Assembly: GCF_003952165.1 (NCBI RefSeq)
Contig: NZ_RXFT01000006.1
Location: 341,227-405,226, forward strand
Length of the DNA: 64,000 nt
Source: Variovorax guangxiensis
GTDB taxonomy: Bacteria > Pseudomonadota > Gammaproteobacteria > Burkholderiales > Burkholderiaceae_C
Direction of reading: 5' to 3'
The stretch's first letter is position 1; every line of letters starts with the position of its first letter. The notes under the pieces were generated by a model that did no database searches, was not told the origin of the DNA, and worked only from the letters and a program-made list of their open reading frames with translations. The translations under genes and the position numbers were made by a program. Positions 20,270 to 33,414 of this stretch are shown in pieces.

Positions 20270-20287
20270 AATTTATCCGCTTAAATT
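20270..20287. promoter_or_regulatory. AT-rich dyad upstream of the ABC operon
   Basis: Perfect inverted repeat AATTTA / TAAATT with a 6-base spacer (TCCGCT) in a conspicuously AT-rich patch (about 20250-20287) of an otherwise GC-rich region. It lies about 70 bases before the substrate-binding protein gene and between it and the divergent GntR gene, so it could be that regulator's operator or part of a promoter. Confidence 0.35.
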
Positions 20288-20357
20288 CGCCGGCAATCGC
20301 AGGCACCCGTTTCCCTTGGTTCCCTTCCTTTCTTCCCCACCAACGACCGGAGAACTC

Positions 20358-21563
20358 ATGCAACGCAGACAACTTCTTCAGCTGGCCGCCCTCTCGGCTG
20401 CCCCCGCCTCGCTCCTGGGCGGCCGCACCGCCTTCGCCCAGTCGGCCGACGCGATCCGATTCGGCTGCCCGGTCCCGATGTCGGGCGCGTTCGCGGCCAA
20501 CGGCAAGTTCGCCGACCTGGGCATGAAGCTGGCCATCGAGCAGTACGGCAGCGTGCTGAAGCGTCCGCTGGCCTACACGGTGCTCGACACCGAAGGCAAG
20601 CCGGCCACTGCCGTGCGCAAGGTGCAGGAAGCCTCGCAGCAGCAGGGCGCGAAGTTCTTCGCGGGCGGCATCCTGTCGTCGGAGGCGCTGGCCATGGGCA
20701 AGGAGGCCGAGAAGGCCGGCGGCCTGTTCATCACCACCGCGGGCGCCGACGAGATCACCGGCAAGGACTGCAACCCCGCCACCTTCCGCTGGTCGGTGCC
20801 CACCTTCGGTGCGATCGAGCAGACGGTGCGCCCGCTGATCGCCAGCATGCCGAAGGCCAAGCGCTGGTACACCATCACGCCGCAGTACGTGTTCGGCGAC
20901 GGCCTGCTGAGCGCCGCCAAGACCATCTTCCAGGAGAAGGGCATCGAGCACGTGGGCAACAGCTACCACTCGCTCACCGAGAAGGAATTCAGCGGCTACC
21001 TCACCAACGCCATGGCCGCCAAGCCCGACGTGCTGCTGCTGCTGAACTTCGGCGCCCAGTCGTCGGCCGCGCTGCGCCAGGCGGTGAGCTTCGGCATGCA
21101 CAAGAACATGACGATCCTCATGGCCTGGGCCTCGGGCCTGGAGCAGTTCGACGAACTCGGCGCCGACCTGTGCGACGGCGTCTACTTCGGCGCGCAGTAC
21201 TGGCACACGGCCGACACGCCGCTCAACAAGGACCTGGTGAAGCGCACCGCCGACAAGCTCAAGATCGTGCCCAACTACAGCCTCGCCGGCTCGTACATCT
21301 GCACCAAGATCCTGATCGACGGCATCGTGAAGGCCGGCTCGGTCGACCAGAAGGCGGTGATCGCCGCGCTCGAGGGCATGAAGTTCGACGGACTCACCGG
21401 CGCCGAGGAAATCCGCAAGGCCGACCACCAGGTCGTCAAGGACTACTACCTGCTCAAGGGCAAGGCCAAGTCGAAGATGGCGAACCCGGCCGACTATGTC
21501 GACGTGGTGAGCTCGGGCAAGTCGTTCCTGCCCGTGGACAAGACCGGCTGCAAGCTGGCCTGA
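20358..21563 (+). CDS. Branched-chain-type ABC transporter substrate-binding protein
   Basis: Periplasmic type I binding protein of 401 residues (Leu/Ile/Val-binding fold). The signal MQRRQLLQLAALSAAPASLL ends near AFAQ and contains a twin-Arg pair followed by a hydrophobic core, so export by Tat is possible. The mature domain starts SADAIRFGCPVPMSGAFAANG, typical of the family. GGAGAACTC precedes ATG 20358, which decides the start over the longer open frame. It leads an operon with two permeases, two ATPases and two hydrolases. Its ligand is probably an amide or peptide-like compound, inferred only from the hydrolases. Confidence 0.92.
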   Translation: MQRRQLLQLAALSAAPASLLGGRTAFAQSADAIRFGCPVPMSGAFAANGKFADLGMKLAIEQYGSVLKRPLAYTVLDTEGKPATAVRKVQEASQQQGAKFFAGGILSSEALAMGKEAEKAGGLFITTAGADEITGKDCNPATFRWSVPTFGAIEQTVRPLIASMPKAKRWYTITPQYVFGDGLLSAAKTIFQEKGIEHVGNSYHSLTEKEFSGYLTNAMAAKPDVLLLLNFGAQSSAALRQAVSFGMHKNMTILMAWASGLEQFDELGADLCDGVYFGAQYWHTADTPLNKDLVKRTADKLKIVPNYSLAGSYICTKILIDGIVKAGSVDQKAVIAALEGMKFDGLTGAEEIRKADHQVVKDYYLLKGKAKSKMANPADYVDVVSSGKSFLPVDKTGCKLA

Positions 21564-21591
21564 GGACGCAACAAGGGACACCGACTCGCCC

Positions 21592-22452
21592 ATGTCCGTC
21601 TACCTGCTCCAGACCATCAACGGGATCGGCATCGGCATGCTGTATTTCCTGCTGGCGGTCGGCCTGTCCATCGTGTTCGGCCTGCTGCGCTTCGTGAACT
21701 TCGCGCACGGGGCCTTCTACCTGCTGGGCGCCTATCTCTGCTTCCAGGCCATGCAATGGGGCCTGGACTTCTGGCTCGCGCTGGTGCTCGTGCCGCTCTT
21801 CGTGGGCGCGCTGGGCTGGCTGGCCGAGAAGCTGCTGCTGCGCCGCGTCTACGCCAAGGCGCACGAGTTCCACATCCTCGTCACCGTGGGCCTCGCGCTC
21901 GCTGTGCAGGAGATGGTGATCGTTTTCTGGGGGCCTCTGGGCAACAGCGTCGCCACGCCCGACCTGCTGCAGGGCGTGGTGATGTGGGGCTCGTTCGTCT
22001 ATCCGAAGTACCGGCTTTTCGTGATCGGCTTCACGGCCGTGCTCGCGGTGCTGCTGTGGTGGGTGCTCGAGGGCACGCGCCTGGGCAGCGCGGTGCGCGC
22101 CGGCAGCGAATCGACGGAGATGGTGTCGCTGCTCGGCATCAACGTGTTCCGCGTGTTCAGCCTGGTGTTCGCGCTCGGCGCGGCCACGGCGGCGCTGGCG
22201 GGCGTGCTGGCCGCGCCGATCCGCGGCGCCGAGCCCTTCATGGGTGTCGAGGCGCTGGCCGTGGCCTTCGTTGTGGTGGTGATCGGCGGGCTCGGCAGCT
22301 TCGGTGGCGCGCTCGTGGGCGGCCTGCTCATCGGCATCGTGCAGAGCCTCATGAGCACCATCTGGCCGCCGGGCGCGAGCCTGATGATCTACATCGCGAT
22401 GGCGGCCGTGCTGCTGTTGCGCCCGCATGGCCTGCTCGGCCGAAGCGTATGA
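21592..22452 (+). CDS. ABC transporter permease, LivH type
   Basis: Inner-membrane permease of 286 residues. LivH-type features are the N-terminal GIGMLYFLLAVGLSIVFGLLRFVNFAHG stretch and the later GGLGSFGGALVGGLLIGIVQS segment. It lies 28 bases after the binding-protein gene. Together with the LivM-type protein it forms the channel of this uptake system. A 178-base gap with a dispersed repeat separates it from the LivM gene, which is unusual in an otherwise tightly packed operon. Confidence 0.92.
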   Translation: MSVYLLQTINGIGIGMLYFLLAVGLSIVFGLLRFVNFAHGAFYLLGAYLCFQAMQWGLDFWLALVLVPLFVGALGWLAEKLLLRRVYAKAHEFHILVTVGLALAVQEMVIVFWGPLGNSVATPDLLQGVVMWGSFVYPKYRLFVIGFTAVLAVLLWWVLEGTRLGSAVRAGSESTEMVSLLGINVFRVFSLVFALGAATAALAGVLAAPIRGAEPFMGVEALAVAFVVVVIGGLGSFGGALVGGLLIGIVQSLMSTIWPPGASLMIYIAMAAVLLLRPHGLLGRSV

Positions 22453-22462
22453 GCCACCCCGA

Positions 22463-22541
22463 CTCTCGCCCACTTCGTGTGGCTCGCATCCCCCTCGAGG
22501 GGCGCACCCGGCGGCCCGGCAGAGCCGGTTCCGCGGGTGCC
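22463..22541 (+). repeat. Dispersed intergenic repeat, copy B
   Basis: Plus-oriented relative of the repeat at 9759-9836. It shares CACTTCGTG, the C-run/G-run dyad CCCCTCGAGGGG and GCGGCCCGGCAGAGCCGGTT then CCGCGG. It splits the LivH and LivM genes of one operon. It may fold into RNA hairpins. Confidence 0.75.
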
Positions 22542-22630
22542 TGCGAACGGACCCGTTCCCGGCCGCGCATCGCTCTGCCCGTTTCGGGGCCGATGCGCCG
22601 CAACATGAACCATTGAAGGAGGGAGCCATC

Positions 22631-23590
22631 GTGTCCCGCAATACCACTTTCCTCCTGGCGCTGATCGCGGTGCTGGGCCTGCCGCTGGTGCTGAGCTCGG
22701 GCTCGCTCGCCAGCGAGGTGCTGATCTACGCGCTGGCCGCGCTGGGCTGCAACCTGCTGCTGGGCTACACGGGGCTGCTCTCCTTTGGGCAGGGCATCTT
22801 CTTCGGGCTGGGCAGCTACACCATCGCCATCCTGCTCACGCGGCTGAGCCTGCCGATGCCGCTCGCGCTGCTCGCCGCCGTGGCGATGGGCGCGCTGGGT
22901 GCTGCCGTGGTGGGCTGGGTCGCCATCCGCCAGCGCGGCACCTACTTCGTGATGCTCACGCTGGCCTTCGCGCAGATGTTCTATTTCATCGCCTACACCG
23001 CCACCGGCCTCACCGGCGGCGACAACGGCCTGCTCGACGTGCCGCGCCCCGGCTTCATGGACACGCCCTGGAAGTACTACGCCTTCGTGGCCGTGGTGTT
23101 CCTGGTCGCCTTCGGCCTGCTGCTGCGCGTGACCGATTCGGTCTTCGGCCGCACGCTGCTTGCCATCCGCGACAACGAGGACCGCGCCGCCGCGGTGGGC
23201 TACGACCTCAAGCGCTTCAAGCTGCTGGCCTTCGTCATCTCGGGCGCCGTCACCGGCCTGGCGGGCGGGCTGCACGCGATGATGACCGGCATCGCGCCTC
23301 TGTCGAACGCCGAGTACCACACGAGCGAGATGATCCTGGTCATCACCGTGATCGGCGGCACCGGCAACCTCTTCGCCTCGGTGCTGGGCTCGGCCTTCTA
23401 CGTGCTGCTGGCCGACTGGCTCTCCACGCTGTGGCCGCGCTGGCTGCTGCTGCTGGGGCTCCTGCTGATCGGTGTGAGCATCGGCATGCAGCGCGGGCTC
23501 TGGGGCTTGGGCGAGAGCGCGTGGAAGCGCATCTTCCGCAAGGCGCCGGCCGACCCTGTCTCGCCTGCCGCCCAAGGAGAAAAAGCATGA
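22631..23590 (+). CDS. ABC transporter permease, LivM type
   Basis: Second permease of the branched-chain-type transporter, 319 residues from a GTG start at 22631. AAGGAGGGAG six bases upstream decides that start; the open frame further upstream reads through the intergenic repeat. Family landmarks are ALGCNLLLGYTGLLSFGQGIFFGLGSY and VIGGTGNLFASVLGSAF. The stop overlaps the LivG-type start by four bases. Confidence 0.9.
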   Translation: MSRNTTFLLALIAVLGLPLVLSSGSLASEVLIYALAALGCNLLLGYTGLLSFGQGIFFGLGSYTIAILLTRLSLPMPLALLAAVAMGALGAAVVGWVAIRQRGTYFVMLTLAFAQMFYFIAYTATGLTGGDNGLLDVPRPGFMDTPWKYYAFVAVVFLVAFGLLLRVTDSVFGRTLLAIRDNEDRAAAVGYDLKRFKLLAFVISGAVTGLAGGLHAMMTGIAPLSNAEYHTSEMILVITVIGGTGNLFASVLGSAFYVLLADWLSTLWPRWLLLLGLLLIGVSIGMQRGLWGLGESAWKRIFRKAPADPVSPAAQGEKA

Positions 23591-24350
23591 GCGACGTCCT
23601 TATCGAAGCCGTAGGCGTCACCAAGCACTACGGCAAGTTCGCGGCGCTCGGCGGGGTCGACCTGAAGATCCGGCGCAACACCGTGCATTCGGTGATCGGC
23701 CCCAACGGCGCGGGCAAGACCACGCTGTTCCACATGCTCACCGGCACCGGCATGACCACCGGCGGACGCATCCTGTTCGACGGCCACGACGTGACGCGCG
23801 AGCCCGACCACAAGCGCGTGCAGCGCGGCATGGCACGTTCCTTCCAGGTCACGGCGCTGTTCGCGAGCCTTCCGGTGCGTGAGAACCTGCGCGTGGCGGC
23901 GCAGGGCGTTTCGCCGCGCCAGGCCATGAACTGCTGGCGCGCGCCGGTCGGCGAACTGGCCTGCACCCAAATCGTCGACGAAGTGCTGCAGCGCATCGGG
24001 CTGGAGCGGCTGGCGAACACGCCGGCCGGCGAGCTCTCGCACGGCCAGCAGCGCCGGCTCGAAGTGGGCATGGCGCTTGCGGCGAGGCCGAAGGCGATCT
24101 TCCTCGACGAGCCGACATCGGGCATGGGCATCGACGACCTCGACGACATGAAGCAGCTGATCCGCGGCCTGCGCGACGCGCACACCGTGGTCCTCATCGA
24201 GCACAACATGAACATCGTGATGGACATCTCCGACACCGTGACAGTGATGCAGCTGGGCCGCGTGCTGGCCGAGGGGCTTCCGGGCGACATCCGCGCCGAC
24301 GCGCGCGTGCGCACTGCGTACCTGGGCAACATGATCACGGGAGGCAAGGC

Positions 24351-24354
<4 letters not shown>
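23587..24354 (+). CDS. ABC transporter ATP-binding protein, LivG type
   Basis: ATPase of 255 residues with Walker A GPNGAGKTT, signature LSHGQQRR (His in place of the usual first Gly of LSGGQ, common in LivG proteins), Walker B AIFLDEPTSGM and switch His in VLIEHNMN. The ATG at 23587 overlaps the LivM stop and its own stop overlaps the LivF start (both ATGA), so the transporter genes are translationally coupled. Confidence 0.93.
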
Positions 24355-25055
<701 letters not shown>

Positions 25056-25086
25056 GCGCTCTCCACATCAACCGTTTTCGAAAGCC

Positions 25087-26343
25087 ATGAAGAACTCTCA
25101 CAACGAACTCCGCATCGACGGCCGCCGGCTCTGGAACTCGCTGATGGAACTGGCGAAGCTCGGCGCCACCGAGAAAGGCGGCGTCTGCCGCATCGCACTG
25201 ACCGACCTCGACCGCCAGGGCCGCGACCTGTTCTCGCGCTGGGCGCGCGAGGCGGGCTGCGAGGTGCGCGTGGACGCCATCGGCAACATCTTCGCGCGCC
25301 GTGCCGGGCGCAACGATGCGCTGCCGCCCGTCTCCACAGGCAGCCACATCGACACGCAGCCCACGGGCGGCAAGTTCGACGGCAACTACGGCGTGCTCGC
25401 CGGGCTGGAGGTGATCCGCACCCTGAACGACGCCGGGGTTCAGACCGAAGCGCCGCTCGAGGTGGCGGTGTGGACCAACGAGGAAGGCTCGCGCTTCGTG
25501 CCGGTGATGATGGGCTCGGGTGTGTTCGCCGGCGCCTTCACGCTGGAGCATGCGCTGGCGCAGCGCGACAACGACGGCATCAGCGTCTCCGACGCTCTGG
25601 CTGCCATCGGCTATGCGGGCAGCGCATCCGTCTCGGCGGCAGCGTCGCCGGTGGGCGCGTACTTCGAGGCGCACATCGAGCAGGGCCCGGTGCTCGAAGC
25701 CAGCGAGCGCGTCATCGGCGTGGTCGAAGGCGCGCTGGGCCAGCGCTGGTACGACGTGGTGGTGCAGGGCATGGAAGCCCATGCCGGCCCCACGCCGATG
25801 GCGCTGCGCAAGGACGCGCTGCTGGCCGCCTCCGAACTCGTGATCGAGGTCAACCGCATCGCGCTGGCCCATGCGCCGCATGCGCGCGGCACCGTCGGCT
25901 GGATCGACGCGTACCCGAACTCGCGCAACGTGATCCCGGGCCGGGTGAAGCTCAGCGTCGACCTGCGCGCGGCCGACGACACGGTGCTGTCGGCGCTGGA
26001 CGCCGCGCTGAAGGAAACCGTGCAGCGCATCGCCGCGAAGGCCAGGGTCGAGATGTCGGTGGAGCAGGTCGTGTACTTCCCGCCGCAGCCCTTCACGCCC
26101 GGGCTGGTGTCGGCCGTGCGCGATGCCGCGCAGGCGCAGGGCCTGAGCTGGATGAACGTGATCAGCGGCGCGGGCCACGACGCGGTGTATCTTGCGCGCG
26201 TCTGCCCCACGGCGATGATCTTCGTGCCCTGCCGCGACGGCATCAGCCACAACGAGATCGAGGACGCGCAGCCCGATCACCTGGAGGCCGGCTGCAACGT
26301 GCTGCTGCAGGCGATGCTGCGCAGCGCGGGAGTGGCGCAATGA
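25087..26343 (+). CDS. Zn-dependent amidohydrolase (hydantoinase/carbamoylase family, M20 fold)
   Basis: Cytoplasmic metal-dependent hydrolase of 418 residues of the group containing N-carbamoyl-L-amino acid hydrolase, beta-ureidopropionase and allantoate amidohydrolase. Metal ligands are visible in STGSHIDTQPTGGKFDG (His, Asp), WTNEEGSRF (Glu pair), and the late SGAGHDAVYLA (His). The lid-domain substrate motif MEAHAGPTPM is present. It cleaves an N-carbamoyl or related amide bond; which one cannot be read here. Its stop overlaps the M81 peptidase start, suggesting consecutive steps on one imported compound. Confidence 0.88.
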   Translation: MKNSHNELRIDGRRLWNSLMELAKLGATEKGGVCRIALTDLDRQGRDLFSRWAREAGCEVRVDAIGNIFARRAGRNDALPPVSTGSHIDTQPTGGKFDGNYGVLAGLEVIRTLNDAGVQTEAPLEVAVWTNEEGSRFVPVMMGSGVFAGAFTLEHALAQRDNDGISVSDALAAIGYAGSASVSAAASPVGAYFEAHIEQGPVLEASERVIGVVEGALGQRWYDVVVQGMEAHAGPTPMALRKDALLAASELVIEVNRIALAHAPHARGTVGWIDAYPNSRNVIPGRVKLSVDLRAADDTVLSALDAALKETVQRIAAKARVEMSVEQVVYFPPQPFTPGLVSAVRDAAQAQGLSWMNVISGAGHDAVYLARVCPTAMIFVPCRDGISHNEIEDAQPDHLEAGCNVLLQAMLRSAGVAQ

Positions 26344-27812
26344 AGGTGCTGATCGCGCGTCTGAATCACGAGACCAATACCTTCTCGCCCGTGCCCACGC
26401 CGCTCTCGGCCTTCGGGCCCGACGGCCCGACCTTCGGCGAACAGGCCTACCGCGACAACAAGGGCATGCGCACCGCGATGTCGGCCTTCATCGACCTTGC
26501 CGAAGCGGCGGGCGCGACGGTGGTCACGCCGGTGTCGGCCTCGGCCAACCCGAGCGGACCGGTCGACGCGCAGGCCTACACGCAGCTGACGCAATGCATC
26601 GTCGATGCGGCCCCGGGCTGCGACGCCATCCTGCTCGACCTGCACGGCGCGATGGTCGCGCACAACAGCGCCGACGGCGAAGGCGACCTGCTGGTGCGCC
26701 TGCGCGCGGCGGCGCCGGGCGTGCCCATCGGCGTGGCGCTGGACCTGCATGCCAACGTCACACCCGCGATGGTGGAGAACGCGGACGTGATCGTCGGCTT
26801 CAAGACCTACCCGCACGTCGACATGTACGAAACCGGCGAGCATGCCGGGCGGCTGCTCTTCGACATGCTCGCGGGGCGCAGCAGGCCGCACATGCGCTGG
26901 CACCGGCTGCCGCTGGTGGCGCACACGCTGCGCAGCGCCTCCTTCACCGGCGCGATGAAGCAGGCCATCGAGGCGGCGCGCGAAGCCGAAAAGGCGGAGT
27001 CGCTGGCGGTGTCGATCCTCGCGGGCTTCTCGCTGTCGGACATCGAGGCGCCATGCATGAGCGTGATCGCCGTCGATGCGCATTCGCCCGAACGCGCGCA
27101 GGCCACGGCCGACCGCATCGCGGCGCAGATGTGGGCACAGCGCGAGTCCTTCGTCTACCGCAGCGAGCCGCTGGCGGAGTCGGTCGCGCGTGCGAAGCTG
27201 ATTGCCGAGAGCGCGACGCGCCCGGTGCTGCTGCTCGATCATGGCGACAACTGCATGTCGGGCGGAAGCTGCGACACCATGGACGTGCTGCAGGAAGCGC
27301 TGGCGCAGGGGCTGCACGGCATCGGCGTCGGTCCGCTGTGCGACCCCGAGGCGGTGGCGCAGCTCGTCGCGGCCGGCGAGGGCGCGGAAGTGACGGTGGC
27401 GCTGGGCAACAAGGTCTCGCTCGCGGGCATCGGGCTGGAGAAAACACCGGTGCTGCTGACGGGCACGGTGCGCACCATCTCCAACGGCGAGTACGTCATC
27501 ACCGGCCCTACCTACACCGGCCAGCGCAGCAGCATGGGACGCACCGTGCTCTTCGACACGGGCGCGGCGCGCATCGTGGTGACCGAGCGCACGCAGGAGC
27601 CGTGGGACATCGGCGTCTTCGAATGCGCGGGGCTCGATCCGCGAAAGGAGCGCTTTCTGCTGCTCAAGTCGCGCATGTACTGCCGGCCGGTGTTCGAGCC
27701 GCTCTCCGCCGCACTGGTGGAGTGCGACAGCCCCGGTGTCACCAGTTCTGACTACAGCCTGTTCCCGTTCGGCAAGGTGCACCGGCCGGTCTTTCCCCTC
27801 GACGCCATGTGA
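26340..27812 (+). CDS. M81 family metallopeptidase (MlrC-like)
   Basis: A 490-residue member of the MlrC/M81 family, named for the microcystin-degradation peptidase that finishes hydrolysis of the linear peptide. Landmarks are the N-terminal IARLNHETNTFSPVPTPL, the Asp-His pair in ILLDLHGAMVAH, the ALDLHANVTPAMV motif and LLDHGDNCMSGGSCDT. The ATG at 26340 overlaps the amidohydrolase stop; the longer upstream frame is a shadow. Most M81 proteins lie in such transporter operons and do not act on microcystin, so the substrate is open. Confidence 0.88.
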   Translation: MKVLIARLNHETNTFSPVPTPLSAFGPDGPTFGEQAYRDNKGMRTAMSAFIDLAEAAGATVVTPVSASANPSGPVDAQAYTQLTQCIVDAAPGCDAILLDLHGAMVAHNSADGEGDLLVRLRAAAPGVPIGVALDLHANVTPAMVENADVIVGFKTYPHVDMYETGEHAGRLLFDMLAGRSRPHMRWHRLPLVAHTLRSASFTGAMKQAIEAAREAEKAESLAVSILAGFSLSDIEAPCMSVIAVDAHSPERAQATADRIAAQMWAQRESFVYRSEPLAESVARAKLIAESATRPVLLLDHGDNCMSGGSCDTMDVLQEALAQGLHGIGVGPLCDPEAVAQLVAAGEGAEVTVALGNKVSLAGIGLEKTPVLLTGTVRTISNGEYVITGPTYTGQRSSMGRTVLFDTGAARIVVTERTQEPWDIGVFECAGLDPRKERFLLLKSRMYCRPVFEPLSAALVECDSPGVTSSDYSLFPFGKVHRPVFPLDAM

Positions 27813-27952
27813 TCGCGAGGAGCGGTGGGGGAGGATGGCCTCCGGCAGCCGCATTCCATGACCCGAGAGGTCATCGACCCGGATCGCGTGCGGCGCGACC
27901 ATTCCTTCACCCCGCGATGTTGCGGGCCGGAACCCACCAAAGGATGGTCACC

Positions 27953-28330
27953 ATGAACACCGCTGCACACGATGCCACCACCATTGCCCAACGCTACATC
28001 GCTGTCTGGAACGAGACCGACGCGGCCCGCCGCGCCGCGCTGATCGAGGCCGGCTGGACCGCCGACGCGCATTACGTCGACCCGATCGCGCAGGCCAGCG
28101 GGCACGAGCAGATCAGCGCGCTGGTCGGCGCGGTTCACCAGCGCTACCCGGGCTTCCGCTTCAACCTGCTGGGCAAGGCCGATTCGCACGGCGACCATCT
28201 GCGCTTCTCGTGGACGCTGGGACCGAGCGGTGCCGAAGACCTGATCCAGGGTACCGACTTCGCGCAGGTCGACGCAGGCAAGCTGCGTTCGGTGACGGGC
28301 TTCCTGGACAAGGTGCCGGTCGGCGCCTGA
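27953..28330 (+). CDS. SnoaL/NTF2-like fold protein
   Basis: Small protein of 125 residues with the cone-shaped NTF2-like pattern: helix AQRYIAVWNETDAARRAALIEAGW, then DAHYVDPIAQASGHEQI and VHQRYPGFRF. Members are small-molecule isomerases, hydrolases or binding proteins; no catalytic assignment is possible here. AAGGA sits nine bases before ATG 27953. It lies 140 bases after the M81 gene and points toward a divergent-reading regulator gene, so it may be transcribed alone. Confidence 0.8.
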   Translation: MNTAAHDATTIAQRYIAVWNETDAARRAALIEAGWTADAHYVDPIAQASGHEQISALVGAVHQRYPGFRFNLLGKADSHGDHLRFSWTLGPSGAEDLIQGTDFAQVDAGKLRSVTGFLDKVPVGA

Positions 28331-28357
28331 ACGAAGGCTGAACGGCCGGGGCCTGCT

Positions 28358-29506
28358 TCAGTCCGGAGCCCCGGCAGGCCGCCCGCGCCACAGCTTGCGG
28401 TAGACGGTCGCCCGGCTGATGCCCAATGTGCGCGCGGCCTCCGCCACGTTGCCGCGCGCATCGGCCACCGCCTTGCGGATCAGCGCGGTCTCCACGTCGC
28501 GCAGCCTCGGCCGGCTGTCGGTGGAAAGGGAGGTGGCGGACGGGCCCTTGCTGCCGCCGCGCCGCGGCCGCACCTGCACCCGCAGGCCGGACCACAGCGG
28601 CACCTCGAGCACGGCGTCGCCGCGGCGGGCCGCGTCGAACATCATGTGAAGTGGCAGGGCGAACAGGTCGTTGAAGTTCAGGGCGTGCTCGCTGCGCGAC
28701 AGCGGCTGGTGCAGCATCTGACGTGCCGCCGCGTTGGCGCCCGTCACGTTGCCCACGGCGTCGATGCACAGCAGCCCCTCGGTGGCCTCGCCGCCCGAAC
28801 TGCCCGGCCAGGCCAGGTGCAGCAGCAGTTCGCAGGGCTCGCGCATCACCAGCATGTTCTCTATGTTGCGCGCCGACAGGGTCGCCAGGTGGCGCAGCTC
28901 GGGGCGCTCCACCACGTGCACTCCGGTCAGGTCGAGCATGCCGATGCAGTCGCCCCGGGGACCGAAGAGCGGGGCTCCGGCGCAGCTGTAGACGCTGGTG
29001 TCGTCGAAGAAGTGCTCGCCGCGGTGCAGCCATACCGATTCCTGCTCGGCCAGCGCCGTGCCGATGGCGCTGGTGCCGATGGCGCGCTCCGAAAGATCGA
29101 CGCCGATGCGGGCGATATCGCGCGCGTAGCGGCTCGCCGCATCGGTGCCGTCGGGCAGGTTGCCCACGTCGACCACGATGCCCTGGGCATCGGTGAGAAC
29201 GGCGAAATAGCGGGTGTCGGCGATGGCGCGGGAGAGCTGCTCTATCACCGGCCGGGCCGCGGCGACGAGCGCCCGGTTGCGCTCGACGATGTCGATGCTG
29301 GCCGAGCGGCTCACCGGATCGAAGTTGACGCGCTGCTGCGGCTGGCGGCCGGCCTCGATGCAGCGCTGCCAGGAGCGGGTGATCCATGAGTCGATGCAGG
29401 CGGCGCCGCGTGCGCGGGGCGCCGGCTCGCCTTCGATCAGTTCGCGGCGGGCTTGGGCAATTGCCAGGGAACGCTCAGGCGGCTGCGAAACGATTGATAC
29501 AGACAT
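28358..29506 (-). CDS. GAF-domain regulator with Fis-type HTH, no AAA+ domain
   Basis: Regulator of 382 residues related to AcoR-type activators. It has a GAF domain (about 65-200), a PAS-like stretch ([20 protein letters not shown]) and a C-terminal Fis-type helix-turn-helix ([21 protein letters not shown]). The AAA+ domain that contacts sigma-54 is absent: no Walker A or GAFTGA loop occurs. It should therefore bind DNA but cannot itself remodel sigma-54 polymerase. It is divergent from the molybdenum hydroxylase cluster. I chose ATG 29506 ([11 protein letters not shown]); the longer frame to 29557 has no better ribosome-binding site. Confidence 0.85.
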   Translation of the reverse strand: MSVSIVSQPPERSLAIAQARRELIEGEPAPRARGAACIDSWITRSWQRCIEAGRQPQQRVNFDPVSRSASIDIVERNRALVAAARPVIEQLSRAIADTRYFAVLTDAQGIVVDVGNLPDGTDAASRYARDIARIGVDLSERAIGTSAIGTALAEQESVWLHRGEHFFDDTSVYSCAGAPLFGPRGDCIGMLDLTGVHVVERPELRHLATLSARNIENMLVMREPCELLLHLAWPGSSGGEATEGLLCIDAVGNVTGANAAARQMLHQPLSRSEHALNFNDLFALPLHMMFDAARRGDAVLEVPLWSGLRVQVRPRRGGSKGPSATSLSTDSRPRLRDVETALIRKAVADARGNVAEAARTLGISRATVYRKLWRGRPAGAPD

Positions 29507-29559
29507 CGTGGTTTTTCGCGCATGTATGCAGGCTTTTCCTGGCCCGCCGGATGGCAAGC

Positions 29560-29610
29560 TGTTTCATTTTGAGAATTTCGCGCGCTCTGTGCAAGTGTCA
29601 AGGGTTTTGC
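29560..29610 (+). promoter_or_regulatory. Possible operator and sigma-54-like promoter of the cox-type cluster
   Basis: TGTTTCATTTTGAGAAT (29560-29576) is an imperfect dyad with half-sites TTTCA and TGAGA around TTT, a pattern seen for AcoR-like regulators. Twenty bases on, TGTCAAG-GGTT-TTGC (29596-29610) matches the -24/-12 consensus at 5 of 7 and 4 of 4 key positions with the correct spacing. It points toward coxS, whose ATG is 75 bases downstream. Confidence 0.45.
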
Positions 29611-29684
29611 CTAGGATAGTGCCAAAGGTCGGCATCCAAGATGCTTTCGCTGAAACAGCCATCACCTTTTACGGAGACAGCCAA

Positions 29685-30182
<498 letters not shown>

Positions 30183-30192
30183 GGAGAGCGAC

Positions 30193-32580
<2,388 letters not shown>

Positions 32581-32610
32581 ACCAAGAACGAATAAAGAAG
32601 GAATCACACC

Positions 32611-33402
32611 ATGTATGCCTTCACACTCGAACGGCCCGACTCGGTGGCCGACGCGGCGCGACTCGTGGCCGCCGGCGCCAAGCCGCTGGCCGGCGGACAG
32701 ACCCTGCTGGCCTCGATGAAGCTGCGGCTTTCCGCACCCGAGCAACTCGTGGACCTGAGCGGCATCAAGGAGCTCACCGGCATTACGAAGAACGGTAACG
32801 CCATCACCATCGGCGCCATGTCGCGCCACCTCGACGTGGCGAACAACGCCGACGTGAAGGCCGCCTACCCGGCGCTGGCCGACCTGGCCTCGCGCATCGG
32901 CGACCGTCAGGTGCGCGCGATGGGCACCATCGGCGGCTCGGTGGCCAACAACGACCCGGCAGCGTGCTACCCCAGCGCGGTGCTGGCCTCGGGCGCGACC
33001 ATCGTCACTTCCAGGCGAGAGATCGCGGCCGACGACTTCTTCCTCGGCCTCTTCACCACGGCGCTGGAAGACGGCGAGCTGATCACCGCGATCCGTTTTC
33101 CGATTCCGAAGCGCGCCGTGTACGAGAAGCTGCGCCAGAAGGCATCGAACTTCCCGCTGGTCGGCGTGTTCCTCGCGCAGTACGACAGCGGCGTGCGCGT
33201 GGCGGTCACCGGCGCGGGCAACGGCGTGTTCCGCCATGCCGGGCTGGAAGACGCGCTCAACAAGAGCTTCACCGCTGCCGCAGCGGCTGCAGTGAAGATC
33301 GACGCGAGCGATCTCAACAGCGACCTGCATGCCTCGGCCGCGTATCGCGCGAACCTGATCAGCGTGCTGACGCAAAGGGCCGTGACCAAGGCGCTGGGCT
33401 GA
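32611..33402 (+). CDS. Molybdenum hydroxylase FAD-binding subunit (CoxM-like)
   Basis: Medium subunit of 263 residues that carries FAD and hands electrons to an acceptor. The FAD contacts are AGGQTLLASMKLRL and the TIGGSVANNDPAACYPS motif, followed by the CO dehydrogenase flavoprotein C-terminal domain. The gene follows the large subunit by 30 bases. The gene order S-L-M differs from the M-S-L order of classical form I cox operons, in line with a form II cluster. Confidence 0.93.
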   Translation: MYAFTLERPDSVADAARLVAAGAKPLAGGQTLLASMKLRLSAPEQLVDLSGIKELTGITKNGNAITIGAMSRHLDVANNADVKAAYPALADLASRIGDRQVRAMGTIGGSVANNDPAACYPSAVLASGATIVTSRREIAADDFFLGLFTTALEDGELITAIRFPIPKRAVYEKLRQKASNFPLVGVFLAQYDSGVRVAVTGAGNGVFRHAGLEDALNKSFTAAAAAAVKIDASDLNSDLHASAAYRANLISVLTQRAVTKALG

Positions 33403-33414
33403 CGAAATCGGATT

